Positions 1-10,230 of a DNA stretch of 23,732 nucleotides are shown piece after piece (positions within the stretch are counted from its first letter, which is position 1; each line of letters starts with the position of its first letter). The stretch lies in contig MU119726.1 of assembly GCA_014904845.1 (NCBI GenBank), positions 1 through 23,732 of the forward strand, in the 5' to 3' direction. The stretch comes from Acephala macrosclerotiorum. Lineage: Eukaryota > Ascomycota > Leotiomycetes > Helotiales > Mollisiaceae. Made by a program: the position numbers and the translations under genes. The notes beneath the pieces were generated by a model. It worked only from the letters and a program-made list of their open reading frames with translations, had not been told where the DNA came from and did no database searches.

Positions 1-54
1 TTATTTTATTTATTTTATTTATTTTATTTATTTTATTTATTTTATTTATTTATT
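1..54. repeat. 9-bp tandem repeat (TTATTTTAT)n
   Basis: Five exact head-to-tail copies of TTATTTTAT run from the first base to about 45, followed by a degraded continuation into a T-rich tract. The repeat is truncated by the window edge, so its full length is unknown. Confidence 0.85.
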
Positions 55-64
55 TTTTTTATTT

Positions 65-155
65 ATTTTTTATTTGTTTATTTTACGATTTATTTATTTT
101 ATTTATTTTTTTATTTATTTTTTATTTATTTTTTATTTGTTTATTTTACGATTTA
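65..155. repeat. Direct repeat of 28 bp, 63-bp period
   Basis: An identical 28-bp segment occurs at 65-92 and again at 128-155, with T-rich sequence between. Each copy contains TTTATTTTACGATTTA (77-92 and 140-155). Its reverse complement holds TCGTAAAATAAA, which is the unit of tandem arrays near 10.23 kb, 15.40 kb and 19.69 kb. Confidence 0.75.
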
Positions 156-1667
156 ATTTTTTATTTATTATTTTTTATTTTTATTATTTTTATTAATTTC
201 AATTATATTTAATTTTATTTATATAAATACATTTTATAAACTTTTATTAATACTAAAAACTTTTCAATAAATTATCGCAAAATTTACAAATATATTAATT
301 TTATTTATTAATTTATTTTATATTTATTAATATACTAATAAATATAAACTTTATTCGTTTATTTATATATAATAAACGTTTTACGAATTATATTTTTTAT
401 ATTTTTAATATTGCGTATAATTCGACGTTTTATTATTTTTTTATTTTAATAAAATTTTTATTATTAAATTTATAATTTATGTAAATTATATTTTTATTTT
501 TTTCGAAATAAATAATAATATTTTTAATATTATTATTATTTAATTTTTAATACAATTTTATAAAATCGATAATTAATATAATTTTTATAAAAAAAAACAT
601 TATATTTAATATATTAATAAAATTTATAATTTGTTATTTATTTTAAATTTTTTTTTTACGAATAATTAATATTTTTATTATTTATTTAATTAATAATTAA
701 TTTTACGAAATAAATAATTTTTTTACTTTTTAAAAAATTATAATTATTATTTTTTTTCTTTTTTTTATTATTATCGATATTAATAATCGATTTATAAATT
801 TTTTGCTTTTTCGATAATAATTAAACAAAATTTAATTTATTATTTTCGTTAAAAATAAAAATAAAATTAATATTATTCGAATTAATATTTACATTTTGTA
901 ATTTTTTTTAACTCGCAAATAAAAAAATTATTTTTAAGATTTTTTTATTAAATACGATTATTTTCAAATTTATAATCATTTATCGATTTATTTTAACGTA
1001 TTATTTTTTAAATTATAATATTAATATATATTATTTAATAATAAATTTTTTTATATTTATTTATTTTTATTATTATTTTTTATAAAAACTATTAAATTAT
1101 TTAATATAATAAACGATTAATTATTAATATAAAATAAAAACTAATTTTTTTAAAATACGTATTATATAATTTTTATTTTTTTTTAAATCGAAAACAATTT
1201 TTTCAAAATTATTAACGACGTTTTTTTTATAATTTTTTTATATTTGAATAATATACTTTTTAATTTTACAAATTAATATTATACGTAATTTTTTTTTTTT
1301 AAATATTTAATTTTATTTAAAAAATTTTTATATTATTTTATATAATTAAAATAAAATATTAATATAATAATAAAATAAATAAATAAATAATATATGTATT
1401 ATAATATTATATTTCAATTTAAAATTTAAAACGTTAATTATTTATTTTTTAATCGTAATAATAATAAATATAAAAACGAAAATAATTAATTAAATTAAAA
1501 TAATTTTATATTATTTTCGAATTTGATTAATTTTATTATAAATATATATTTTTTTAATAATATAAAATTAAATTAAAAATTTAATAATAATTAAAACAAA
1601 AAATTTTAATAGTCGAATTAATAATTATTAATATTTTATTTAATTGAAAAATATAAAATTAAACAAT

Positions 1668-1672
1668 AAAAT
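1668..1672. repeat. Left target-site duplication of the Copia element
   Basis: AAAAT lies directly before the TG of the 5' LTR and is matched exactly by AAAAT at 7986-7990 after the CA of the 3' LTR. Five bases is the usual duplication length for Ty1/Copia integrases. In such AT-rich DNA a chance match is possible, so the support comes mainly from its exact placement at both LTR ends. Confidence 0.65.
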
Positions 1673-1888
1673 TGTAAGTACAATATTAGTTTAATAGTTA
1701 CGTGCGACACTAGGCCAAATCGGGACTAGCGCCGCTTGCGCTAGAATTGAAATTATATTTTTCAACTTTTGCGTATTTACTAAATTTAAAACAAAATAAT
1801 CAATTAACGAATTATTCAATTTATTTGTTTATTTCGTTTTTAGTTTATTATTAGTAATAAGTATTTTTAGTAATAATAATATTAATCA
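1673..1888 (+). repeat. 5' LTR of the Copia element
   Basis: It starts TGTAAGTACAATATTAG and is taken to end at the CA at 1887-1888, where similarity to the 3' copy stops. It aligns with 7776-7985 over its whole length. By hand alignment the two copies differ at about 25 transitions, one transversion and a few indels near homopolymers and the 3' end. The exact 3' border is uncertain by several bases because this copy has extra ATA units before the terminal CA. A GC-rich core (about 1701-1750) with a hairpin survived mutation. Confidence 0.9.
1726..1744. repeat. Perfect hairpin in the 5' LTR core
   Basis: CTAGCGC, a 5-base loop CGCTT, then GCGCTAG forms a perfect 7-bp stem. The identical structure stands in the 3' LTR. 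It contains CTAG and GCTT sites that RIP could have changed, yet both copies kept them. Its role is unknown; LTR cores normally hold promoter and polyadenylation signals, but no specific signal is claimed here. Confidence 0.8.
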
Positions 1889-2516
1889 ATAATTGTTTAA
1901 TCAATTACGAAATAATTAAATTTTTATTTAAAAAAAATTGATTTACAAAAAAGAATAAATTCTTTAAATAGTTTACTTTTTATAAAAAAATATTTAAAAT
2001 AATCAATATATTTTTAAAAAAACAAAAATCTATAAAAATTCTCTTATAGAAACGCGCTAAAAATATCGAGACTATTAAAAACTTAAAAAAAATAATACGA
2101 AAACGATCTCAAATCTATATTTATTTTTCAAATTTATATTTATTATACAAAATAATAACGTTTACGAAAAACGAATAAAAAAACGCGAAAGCGATTTCAA
2201 GTTTGTATTAATTTACTCGAACTTATATTAAAAACGAATTCTCAAAAGAAATTTTACGCTTTTACTTATTATTTGATTAAAAACGTATAAATATTAATAA
2301 TAATATTTATTTAAACTCGAATTAAAATTTTCAATTTTTTTATTATTTATTGTATAATTATTTTTTAAAATAGTAAATTTGCTTAAGATTAAATTCTTTT
2401 ACAATAAAAACAAATAAAAAAAAAATTTCGATTTTACGAACGATAAAAATTTTAATAAAATAATATTAAATAAATATATTTTTTATTACTTTAAAATATA
2501 TAAAAAAGAAAAATAC
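1889..2516 (+). other. Copia leader and possible Gag N-terminus, unresolved
   Basis: This internal segment follows the 5' LTR and precedes the first Gag sequence I can read. It should hold the tRNA primer-binding site immediately after 1888 and the start of Gag. Mutation has erased a recognisable primer-binding site, and no start codon can be chosen. Scattered CA and CT sites show it is less saturated than the DNA outside the element. Confidence 0.5.
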
Positions 2517-3839
2517 TTTGATCGCAATTTATAAGAATACTTTTAAAAAAACTTTAAAAGTTACTCGCAAGAGATTTTACGTTTAATATATAAAGATTTT
2601 ATACGTCGTTTATAAGACTTTTTACGTACTTATAGAGTTTGAGTATTGAAAGATAAAAAGTTTATTATTAATAATTTAAAAAAAAATTTTCAATAAAAAT
2701 TTTTTTATAAATAGATACAAATAAAAATTGTCGATTAATTAAAAAATAGAGATTTCTTTTTTCGATAAAATCGATTAATTTAATTAGTAAATTAAAATGT
2801 TTTAATATTAGTATTTAATAATTAGAGTATAATTATTCTTATAATTTTAATTATTAATACAAATTTTTTTATTACAAATACGATTATTTCTACGAATATT
2901 TTTTATATTCTTTTTATTGCAATTTTTTTTACAAATACGAATTTGTTTAATATAATATAAAATATTCAATTTATTTATTAACAATTTTTTTAATAATAAT
3001 CGAATCAATATAATAATTTATAGAGTATTTTTATTAAATTATTTATAGATTTAGTAAAAATTTATATTGATAATAAAAAATATAATAAAAAATTATACGA
3101 TATTTTTGATTACAAATTATTAATATTTTATAATTATTATAGTAAAATCGAATTACTTTAGAATTAATATAATAAAATATTTTCTATTAATTTTATAAGA
3201 CGTATAAACGCGTTTTATTTTAATAGATTTTTAAAAAAAAGTTTCAATTTTATTATATTAATAATAATAATAAAAATTTATTTCGAAATTAAAGAAAATC
3301 GCTAATTATATATATTTTTATAGAAAGAAATAATTTTAGTAAAAATTATTACGATTAATTTAATAAAAATTAAATTGAAATATTTATAAATATTTTTCGA
3401 TCAATTTTAAAAAATTAAATTAAATTTATTATTAAAATATTAAACGGAATATAATTTGCGAGATTAAATTATTAGTATTTGTCGAAGTATTGAAAAATAC
3501 AATTTTATTTTCTATAAATTCGTTAATATTTTTGAAAGCGTTTGTATTGAATTGTAATTAGTAGTAGATATTACGATGCGATTACGTGAAATATAGTAAT
3601 ATAATTTAGATTTTATTTTTTAAGATTAAAAGAAAAATGAGTTTAATTAAAATTGGATTAATCGTATTTATGAAAAACGAAGTAAAAAACGCGATCGAGT
3701 ATAAAATTGAAAATATCGAGATTGAAAAAATTTTCGAGATGGATATTGTAAAAATTATAAATTTCAAAAAATATTATATTAAAAGAAATACTATATTTGT
3801 AGTAAATTGAAATATTAATTAATAAAATATACGATAAAA
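2517..3839 (+). pseudogene. Copia Gag (capsid) fossil
   Basis: Frame 3 reads as a degraded Gag. Around 2517-2690 there is a basic, leucine-rich stretch with F-D-R-N near the start and I-R-R-L then D-F-L-R-T-Y-R-V further on, broken by stops where Gln or Trp would stand. From about 3025 the frame holds Y-D-I-F-D-Y-K-L. At about 3280-3300 it has YFEIKENR, resembling the H-F-E-T-E-E-N-R motif I recall from fungal Copia Gag proteins. At 3474-3560 it has S-I-C-R-S-I-E and F-E-S-V-C-I-E-L. Gag would package element RNA into cytoplasmic virus-like particles. A zinc knuckle is expected near 3760-3840, but its cysteines are not recoverable. There are many internal stops and no definable start; assignment is by family recall plus position upstream of Pol. 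Confidence 0.75.
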
Positions 3840-4019
3840 AAGTAATAATAAATATATATAAAGTTTTAATAATAAATTTAATATACGGTAAATCGAGATA
3901 TTATAATAATTTATTATTAAAACTTTTTCGTTAAAATCGAAAGAATAAAAAGTCTATTAAAAAATAATCAAATAATAAAAATTGATCAATTACTAATGAG
4001 TATAAAAATAAAAAACGAA

Positions 4020-4442
4020 AATAAAAATTATTTTATCGAGTTTAAAAAAGTCGATAATACGCAAACAATAATCATTTTAAATAATCAATTTACTCGTTAT
4101 ATTATTACGAAAAAAAATATATTTAATATTTTCTTATTACAATTTAAATTACTCGAATCGAATTAATATTTATTTTTTATTTTCGAAAATTAATATTTTT
4201 TAAAAGTTTTTTAAAAAATTATATTAAATAATAAAATTATTAGAATATTAATTATTAATTAATTACAATTTATAGTACTACGAAAATTTAATATTAGCGT
4301 TTAATTAAATGTATTTATGATCGAAATTTATAAAATTCGTTTTGATAAAAGTATTATTTTATTATAAAAAACTATTCAAATTAATATTCTATTAAATATT
4401 ATTACTTTTTACATTGTTTTTATAAATATATTTTTTTTATTC
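4020..4442 (+). pseudogene. Copia retropepsin-like protease region (fossil)
   Basis: Frame 3 continues from Gag. The end of this stretch (about 4380-4442) reads ITFYIVFINIFFLF, which fits the family pattern ITFHIVxADTPFLL that closes the aspartic protease domain after two Pro-to-Leu/Phe and one Asp-to-Asn type changes. The catalytic D-T/S-G triplet is expected at about 4245-4300 but is not readable, so active-site loss cannot be pinpointed. The protease would cleave Gag-Pol inside particles. The domain call is moderate: it relies on the C-terminal motif and on its place between Gag and the GAG-pre-integrase segment. Confidence 0.65.
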
Positions 4443-5560
4443 TATATTTAAAATATAAATATAATAAATATAAAATTCGATAATTTAAAAAATATTTTAA
4501 TTCAAAAAAATAAAATCGTTTTTATTGTAAAAAATAAAATTATTTATAGATATTATTATATTAATTAAAAAAAAGTCTAATTTAAAATCATTTTATCGAT
4601 ATAAAATTATATTAATTGTATAAACGTTTTAATTATTTATCGATATAACGTTTTATAAAAAAAATTTAACGAGTTAATTATAATATAAATATTAAATATA
4701 TTTAATATTTTATTAAATATTATTACTATTATCAAATATATAAACAATTACTTAAAAAATTCAAATTTATTTTATAAAATAATTATAAGTTTAATTACTC
4801 AATTATTGTTAACATTTTATATTTAAATAAGAAATTAGTTTTACAAATAATAGACTCGTTTATAGTATTTCAAATTATTAAATTTATGAAAAATATATTT
4901 ATAAAAACAATATAAAATATATTACATACATATTAAATCGATACATATTAAAAACCATCGAATTATATTGTTTATAACATCGAAAAAAAAATTTCGTTTA
5001 TAAAGTTTCAATAAAACGTTAAAACAATAATAATTAAAATCAAAAAAATATTCATTAAAATTTATAATAGTATAAAAAAAATGGAGAGATATTATATTTT
5101 ACTACGTCGAGTTTACGAGATTATTTACGACGAATTAATTGAAAAACAAATTAATAAAAATATAATTTTACAAATAGTAATTAAAACTATTAATAATTCG
5201 ATAAAATCGAACGATATTGTATTTATATTATTAGTCTTTGAAATATACTTTAAAATGATTAGTAACGATATATCGTTATTATTAATTATTAAAAGAATTA
5301 AAACAATTCGAATAATTACTAAGAAAATACGTCGTCTATATATTTAACGTTAAATCAACGATGCGCTTTCAATAAAAAGCGATCTAAATACAAAGTTTAT
5401 ATTAGATTTACTAATTCTATTTAAAGTACGCGTTTAACGTAAAAAAAGCGAATAGAAAAAACTATACAAATTATTAGCAATTGATAGAGAAATATGTATA
5501 ATCGATATATTTTACAAATTGATTAATTTTCGTTTAATAATCGTCAAATTTTATTATATG
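4443..5560 (+). pseudogene. Copia integrase (fossil), all three DDE residues mutated
   Basis: The GAG-pre-integrase part (4443-4690, frame 3) reads KFDNLKNILIQ followed by a degraded zinc-binding segment. The core and C-terminus (4730-5560) are in frame 2, so a small indel lies between 4690 and 4730. The core reads FNYSIIVNILYL, LQIIDS, NYIVYNIEKK and IKIYNSIKKMERYY. The DDE positions are therefore N at 4811-4813, N at 4976-4978 and K at 5057-5059. Downstream, LLVFEIYFKM and YKLLAIDREICIIDI match the C-terminal beta-barrel pattern ending NFRSTVVKPYY in the family. The piece 5081-5347 is by chance free of stops for 88 codons, but its ATG is an internal Met, probably replacing a Val, not a real start. 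Integrase would insert element cDNA into nuclear DNA. Confidence 0.92.
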
Positions 5561-5975
5561 AAAAAAAAAATATTAAAAGTTTATAATCGAGTTAATAATC
5601 AAAAAAATAATTAAAAAGATCAAAAGAAAATTTTTTGATTTTTTTAATTAAATAAAGTAAACGAAAAACTAATTAAAAAATATAATCGAGAACGTTTAAA
5701 AAAATCACGAAACAAAAACGTGTATAATAAAAAATCTAAATAAAATAAGCGTTATAATTTTATCGAGAACAACGAAAAAAATTACGAAAATTTCAACGAT
5801 TAATTTTTTATTATTATCGTCGAAAAAATTAAGATTTTTATAGTTTTTATAATAAATAAAAAAAAAAACAATATAAAATTATTATTAAAACTACGAAAAA
5901 AAAAAATAATTACAACTTTTAAATAATTATTTAAAACGTTTTAAAAAAAAAATCGATAATTTAATTATAAAAAAA
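5561..5975 (+). other. Copia integrase-RT linker (low conservation)
   Basis: This 415-bp segment joins the integrase C-terminus to the first clear reverse transcriptase motif. It is lysine- and asparagine-rich in translation, as expected of a mutated hydrophilic linker. Toward its end, about 5885-5975, there are signs of the family segment LRKxGxITTPGxPFE...EIxGLI. That segment changes frame inside an A-run at about 5940-5952, which would return the pol frame from 2 to 3. Confidence 0.6.
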
Positions 5976-6660
5976 GTTTTTAATTTCGTTCAATACAATT
6001 TTAATAAACATATTAAAATTCGAATTTTCAATTCGAAACTAATTAATAAGATCAAAAATAAAATTATCGATATTTTCTACGAAAAATCGAAATTAATAAT
6101 TTAAAAATATAATAAAAAAAAAATAAAAATTTTTATACAATTTTTAATAATACAAAAAATTAATCAACGATTAATTATCGTTTTAATATTTTTTTTAATT
6201 CAATTTTCAAATAAAAAAATTAAAATATAATTTTGTAATATTATTTAAATTTATATTTAATTTACAACAAATTTTTAACGATTTATATTAGTACGTTTAT
6301 CGAAGAAAATTTACTATTTATATTTATTAAATACGATTATAATTATTTTAAAATTTTTGTATAAAATTGTAAAAATAAAAACATATTAATAAATTACGTA
6401 TTATAAGTATTATAAAAAGAAATTATCTATAATTATATCGATATACAATTTTTACTTTTTAATTACAATTATTAAAATTTTTTTCGATATTATTAAAATA
6501 TAAACCGATAATACGTTTATATTAATAAAAGAAAAAATTTTTATTTTCGAGAAAAATAAATTCAATAAAATTAAATTTTTAATTAAATTTAAAAAAGTTT
6601 TAGTACTAAAAATACTATTAATTTTCAATAAATGTATTTTAATTCAATTTAAAAATACGA
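5976..6660 (+). pseudogene. Copia reverse transcriptase (fossil)
   Basis: Frame 3 is continuous in register, with stops only at substituted codons. It reads VFNFVQYNFNKH, RIFNSKLINKIKNK, then YEKSKLII with YNKK after a stop, matching the RIFxSRLVDEVKGK...YEKSRLVxQAYND block I recall from fungal Copia RT. Next come IIQKINQRLIIVL, a mutated LRDITQAYTQST motif and FLYKIVKIKTY (family PLYGIAEAGTHW). The first catalytic Asp is Asn at 6237-6239. The second motif, TDD in this family (YVDD in others), is TDN at 6504-6512, so its second Asp is lost too. This polymerase would copy element RNA to cDNA in the particle. The register across 700 bp is unbroken, so decay was by substitution, not indels. Confidence 0.93.
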
Positions 6661-7460
6661 TTTAATTACGATAAAAAAATAAAAATAAAAAGATTAAATT
6701 AATAAATATTAAATTATTTAATTTTCAAATTAAATATTGAAAACAATAAATTAAAAAAATTTATATTATTATAATTTGTTAATTTAAAACAATTTTCGAT
6801 TTATTTATTACTATTCAATATCAAAATTTAACGAAGAAAAAAATTATTATATTGAATAAAAAATTGAAATAATAAATTAAAAACTTAAATTGAAAATTTA
6901 AATATATTGTTTTCGATTTACTTACGACGAAATTCTTCGTTTTTATCGATAATTTATTTGTAAACAATAAAAATTTTAATTTCCAAATTAAATATAAAAT
7001 TATTTTAACAAATAAATATCAATTGAACGATAAAAAATTTGAAATTAAATTTTTTTTTATTTATTATAATTCTATTAAAAATAAACGCGTTACTAGAAAT
7101 ATTTTAACTTTTGAAATATATAGTATAATAAAAAAAATCGATATAGTAATCGTAATCGAATTTACTATTAATATAATTATTTAATAATTCGATTTTTTTA
7201 AAATTTTAATAATCGTTTGTACAAATTTATATTCGTTATACGAGTATTTAATCAAATTGAAAACTATTAAAAAAAAACGTTTTATAATCAATATTATAAT
7301 TTTTTATCAATCGTATAAATACAAAAAATTATAAAAAATTCAATAAATTAATAATTAAAATAATTCAATAAATACTATAATAAAATTAATATTTAATAAA
7401 ATTTTAAAAATTTTTCTAAATATAAACCATTTTAAAATTCGAATAAAAAAATAAATTAAA
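6661..7460 (+). pseudogene. Copia RT connection and RNase H (fossil)
   Basis: Still in frame 3. The connection contains TIFDLFITIQYQNLTKKKI and IILNKKLK. RNase H begins at about 6930 with KFFVFID and continues with KNKRVTRNILTFEIYS, IIVCTNLYSLYEYLIKLKT and KKKRFIINI. The family pattern is FVDGSFAN, KRVTRSVLASEIYGM, VCTDSYSLYECLVKLGTTKEKRLMID and QDNPADAMTK. The first Asp (6948-6950) and the Glu (7113-7115) remain. The third acidic residue is Asn at 7224-7226, and both Asp codons of the terminal QDNPAD motif read as Asn. RNase H would degrade the RNA strand after reverse transcription. The polyprotein end, a mutated R-V-E-G-W-V-like tail, lies near 7455. Confidence 0.9.
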
Positions 7461-7775
7461 AAAAAAAAAACAATAAAAACAATATAAAAAATTAAAAAAA
7501 AAAATTTTTTTGCGTTATATTTCGAATTTTATAATTATTTAATTTATAAAATTAAAAAAAAAAAAATTATTTTAATCTCGATACTTATAACTTTCGACGA
7601 ACTTTAAAAACAACACTAATTTACTAGCGTTATTCCCAAAGTTTAATCACATGATTTTTGTATTAAAATATTAGTAAATTTTACGTATTAACGAATTACG
7701 ATAAAAAAAGAAAATAATAGCGTTTTTTAAATAGTTAAATTGAATTAATTCTTATTATAAAAAAAAAACTACCAA
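7461..7775 (+). other. Copia 3' untranslated region with probable polypurine tract
   Basis: This segment lies between the end of the RNase H fossil and the 3' LTR. A run of ten A at 7759-7768, seven bases before the LTR, is the best candidate for a polypurine tract whose G residues became A. The part around 7600-7720 keeps several CA, CC and CT sites and looks less mutated than the coding region. No reading frame is supported. Confidence 0.5.
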
Positions 7776-7985
7776 TGTAAGTACAATATTAGTTTAGTAA
7801 TCACGTGCGACACTAAACCAGATCAAGACTAGCGCCGCTTGCGCTAGAATTGAGATTATATTTTTCAATTTTTGTATATTTATTAGATTTAAAACAAAAA
7901 TAATCAATCTATAAATCATTTAATTTATTTATTTATTTCGTTTTTGATTTATTACTAGTAATAAATATTTCTAGTAATATTAACA
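7776..7985 (+). repeat. 3' LTR of the Copia element
   Basis: It begins TGTAAGTACAATATTAG and ends CTAGTAATATTAACA, a good TG...CA pair, followed directly by the AAAAT duplication. Compared with the 5' LTR it keeps some original bases lost there (for example TCACGTG and CTAGTAAT) and has lost others (CCAGATCAAG against CCAAATCGGG). Mutation therefore hit each copy independently. Confidence 0.92.
7829..7847. repeat. Perfect hairpin in the 3' LTR core
   Basis: CTAGCGC, loop CGCTT, GCGCTAG: identical to the hairpin at 1726-1744 in the 5' LTR, with a 7-bp stem. Confidence 0.8.
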
Positions 7986-7990
7986 AAAAT
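7986..7990. repeat. Right target-site duplication of the Copia element
   Basis: AAAAT follows the terminal CA of the 3' LTR and matches 1668-1672 exactly. Confidence 0.65.
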
Positions 7991-8786
7991 AATATAATTA
8001 ATAATTAAATCGTATTAAAATTACTTTTTAATATTTTTATTTTTAAATTTTTTATTTTTATTAAAATTCAAAAATACGTTATTATAAATTTTAATTATTA
8101 AAAATAAATATTTTTTTTTATATAATTAATTATTTATTAATTATATTAATATTATTTTATTTGTAAATATTAAAATATTTTTACGTATTTTACAAGTAAT
8201 TTAAAAATTTTTATTTAAAAATTATAATTCGAAATTTTTAAATTTTTATTAAAATATAATGTATTTTTAATTATTATTAATATAATTATTAAAATTTATT
8301 AAATTTATTTTCGATTAAATACGATTTTTGAATTTAAATTTATTTATTATTTATATAATTAATATAATAAAATATTTAAAATTATATTTATTTTTAAAAT
8401 AAAAAATTCTTTGTAATTTAATAAAATTATTTTGTTTATTTTCTTAATTAAAATCGTTTTATATTAAAAAATTAAAATTAATATCGTATTAAAATTTTAT
8501 TATTATTTTTTTTTCGATTTTATTATTTTTTATATATTTGCTATTACGATTAATATTACGAAATTTTTTATTTTTATTATTATTGATTAATTGATAATAT
8601 ATTTGATAATACGCTATAAAATTAATTTCTTTTAAAGAGTTTAAATTATTTCAAAAAAAAAATTCGATTTTCGTAAAAAAAAAAATATAAAAAAAAAAAA
8701 AAAAAAAAAAATTTTAATTGTACGAAAACGAGTTTCATTGAAAAAAATTTAAAAAACGAATATTAAATTTAAAATTTTTATTAATA

Positions 8787-8804
8787 AACGCGTTATAACG
8801 CGTT
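8787..8804. repeat. Perfect 18-bp palindrome
   Basis: AACGCGTTATAACGCGTT reads the same on both strands and is also a tandem 10-bp unit. All its C and G bases are in CpG, so it may be a survivor of mutation rather than a functional site. Confidence 0.6.
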
Positions 8805-9394
8805 ATTATTAGTATTTCAATTAATAAATTAATAAAAATAATACGTAAAAAAATATTTATAATAATATAAATTTTGAATATAAAACTATTTATATATAAA
8901 TTATAAATTATAAATTCGAAATTTATTTTAACGTTATTTATTTTCTTTTTAAATTAAATTCGCAATAATTTCATTTTTTTTTTCTTTTTATAAAAAGTTT
9001 ATAAAAATTATAAAAATAAATACATATTTAATAAAAAGTAAAAATTATAAAAATATTAATAAAAAAATTAATAAATAATAATATTTTAAATAAAATAATA
9101 TTAAAATTTTTTTTTTTCAAAAAATAATATTTTAAATAAAATTTTATTATTCGATTTAATATTTGTAATTTTAATATTTTAAATACGATTTTTTTTTAAT
9201 AATATAATTAATAAAATATTCAAATGAAATAAATATTTATTATAAATAAATTTTTTTAATAAAATTGAAATATTAATTTAATTGTAAATATATAAAAAAA
9301 TAATATAAAAATTAAAAAAAAAAAAAAAAAACGTAATTAAAATAATAATAAAAAATTAAATTTAAAATTTTTATTAAATAATTTAATTTATATT

Positions 9395-9414
9395 CGTAAT
9401 ATTACAATATTACG
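9395..9414. repeat. Short inverted repeat
   Basis: CGTAATATT, a 2-base spacer AC, then AATATTACG gives a perfect 9-bp stem. Short palindromes are common in AT-rich DNA; no function is proposed. Confidence 0.5.
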
Positions 9415-10230
9415 TTTATAATAAAAATTATACGCGATTAAATATTTATCAAATATTTTATTTAATTTTATTTTATTTTAATAAAATTTTTTATTTGTTT
9501 TTTTATAAATATAATTTTGATTTTTAGAAAAAAAAAATTTAATAAATACGTATTAATTTTTTTATTTAAAAATTAAAAAAAAACGTTTTTTAATATTAAT
9601 AAAATACGATTTTAAAATATTAAAATTTTTTAATTTTTTTTTTCTAAAAATAATAATAATATATATAATTAAAAATTAATTTTATAAGTAAAATATTATT
9701 TAATATTTATTTGTTGAATTTTTTTTTAATATTAATTAAATTCGAAAAAATTTTTATAAGTAATTTAATTTTTATTATAATAATAATTTTTTGAAATTTT
9801 AATCAAACGAAATTTTTATTTGTTTTATAATATATATTTCGTTTTTTAGTAATTAATATTAAATTATTCGAATAATATATTATAATAAATCGAAATATAA
9901 AAATTCTTATAAACAAATTCTAAAAAAAATATATATTACAAAAAAACAAATACGAAATATAATAAAATATATTAAAATTTTTTTTTAAAATATTCGTTTT
10001 AAAATTATTATTTAAAAAAAAACAAATAATAAATTTTTTTAAAATAAAATTTTATTTATTAATAAAAAATTAATATTAAAAATTTGTTTAAAAAAAAGTA
10101 TTATTATAAATAATAATATATATATTATATTAAAAAAAAAATTAATTTAATAAAAACAAAAAAAAATATTAAAAATATTTTTAAAATAAATAATATATTT
10201 GATATTTAATATAGTATTAAACGATAAAAA

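Larger units (their letters stand above)
1..1672. other. RIP-saturated AT-rich sequence, no gene
   Basis: This stretch is almost pure A and T. The residual C and G lie mainly in CpG (contexts such as tacg, ttcg, atcg). No reading frame of useful length or recognisable protein fossil was seen on either strand. It opens with simple repeats, annotated separately, and ends at the target-site duplication of the LTR element. It reads as old repeat-derived DNA that has lost its identity to C-to-T mutation on both strands. What the original sequence was cannot be recovered by eye. Confidence 0.7.
1673..7985 (+). mobile_element. Ty1/Copia-type LTR retrotransposon, RIP-inactivated
   Basis: A complete element of about 6.3 kb with two direct LTRs, TG...CA ends, a 5-bp target duplication and a + strand polyprotein fossil. 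The domain order is Gag, protease, integrase, reverse transcriptase, RNase H; integrase ahead of reverse transcriptase defines Copia rather than Gypsy. Most coding segments lie in frame 3 (2517-4690 and 5976-7460), with only the integrase core and C-terminus (4730-5560) in frame 2. This suggests one original Gag-Pol frame plus two small indels. Stops arise mostly where Trp or Gln would be expected, as RIP predicts. The element keeps more CA, CT and TC sites than its flanks, so it is probably a younger insertion nested in older mutated DNA. It cannot make functional proteins. Confidence 0.93.

Noticed and set aside
1..155. Telomeric repeat at the window start
   Set aside because: The unit TTATTTTAT lacks the TTAGGG pattern; even G-to-A mutation would give a 6-bp period, not the 9-bp period seen.
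1673..7985. Gypsy-type element
   Set aside because: Integrase precedes reverse transcriptase and RNase H, which is the Copia order, and the RT motifs fit the fungal Copia pattern.
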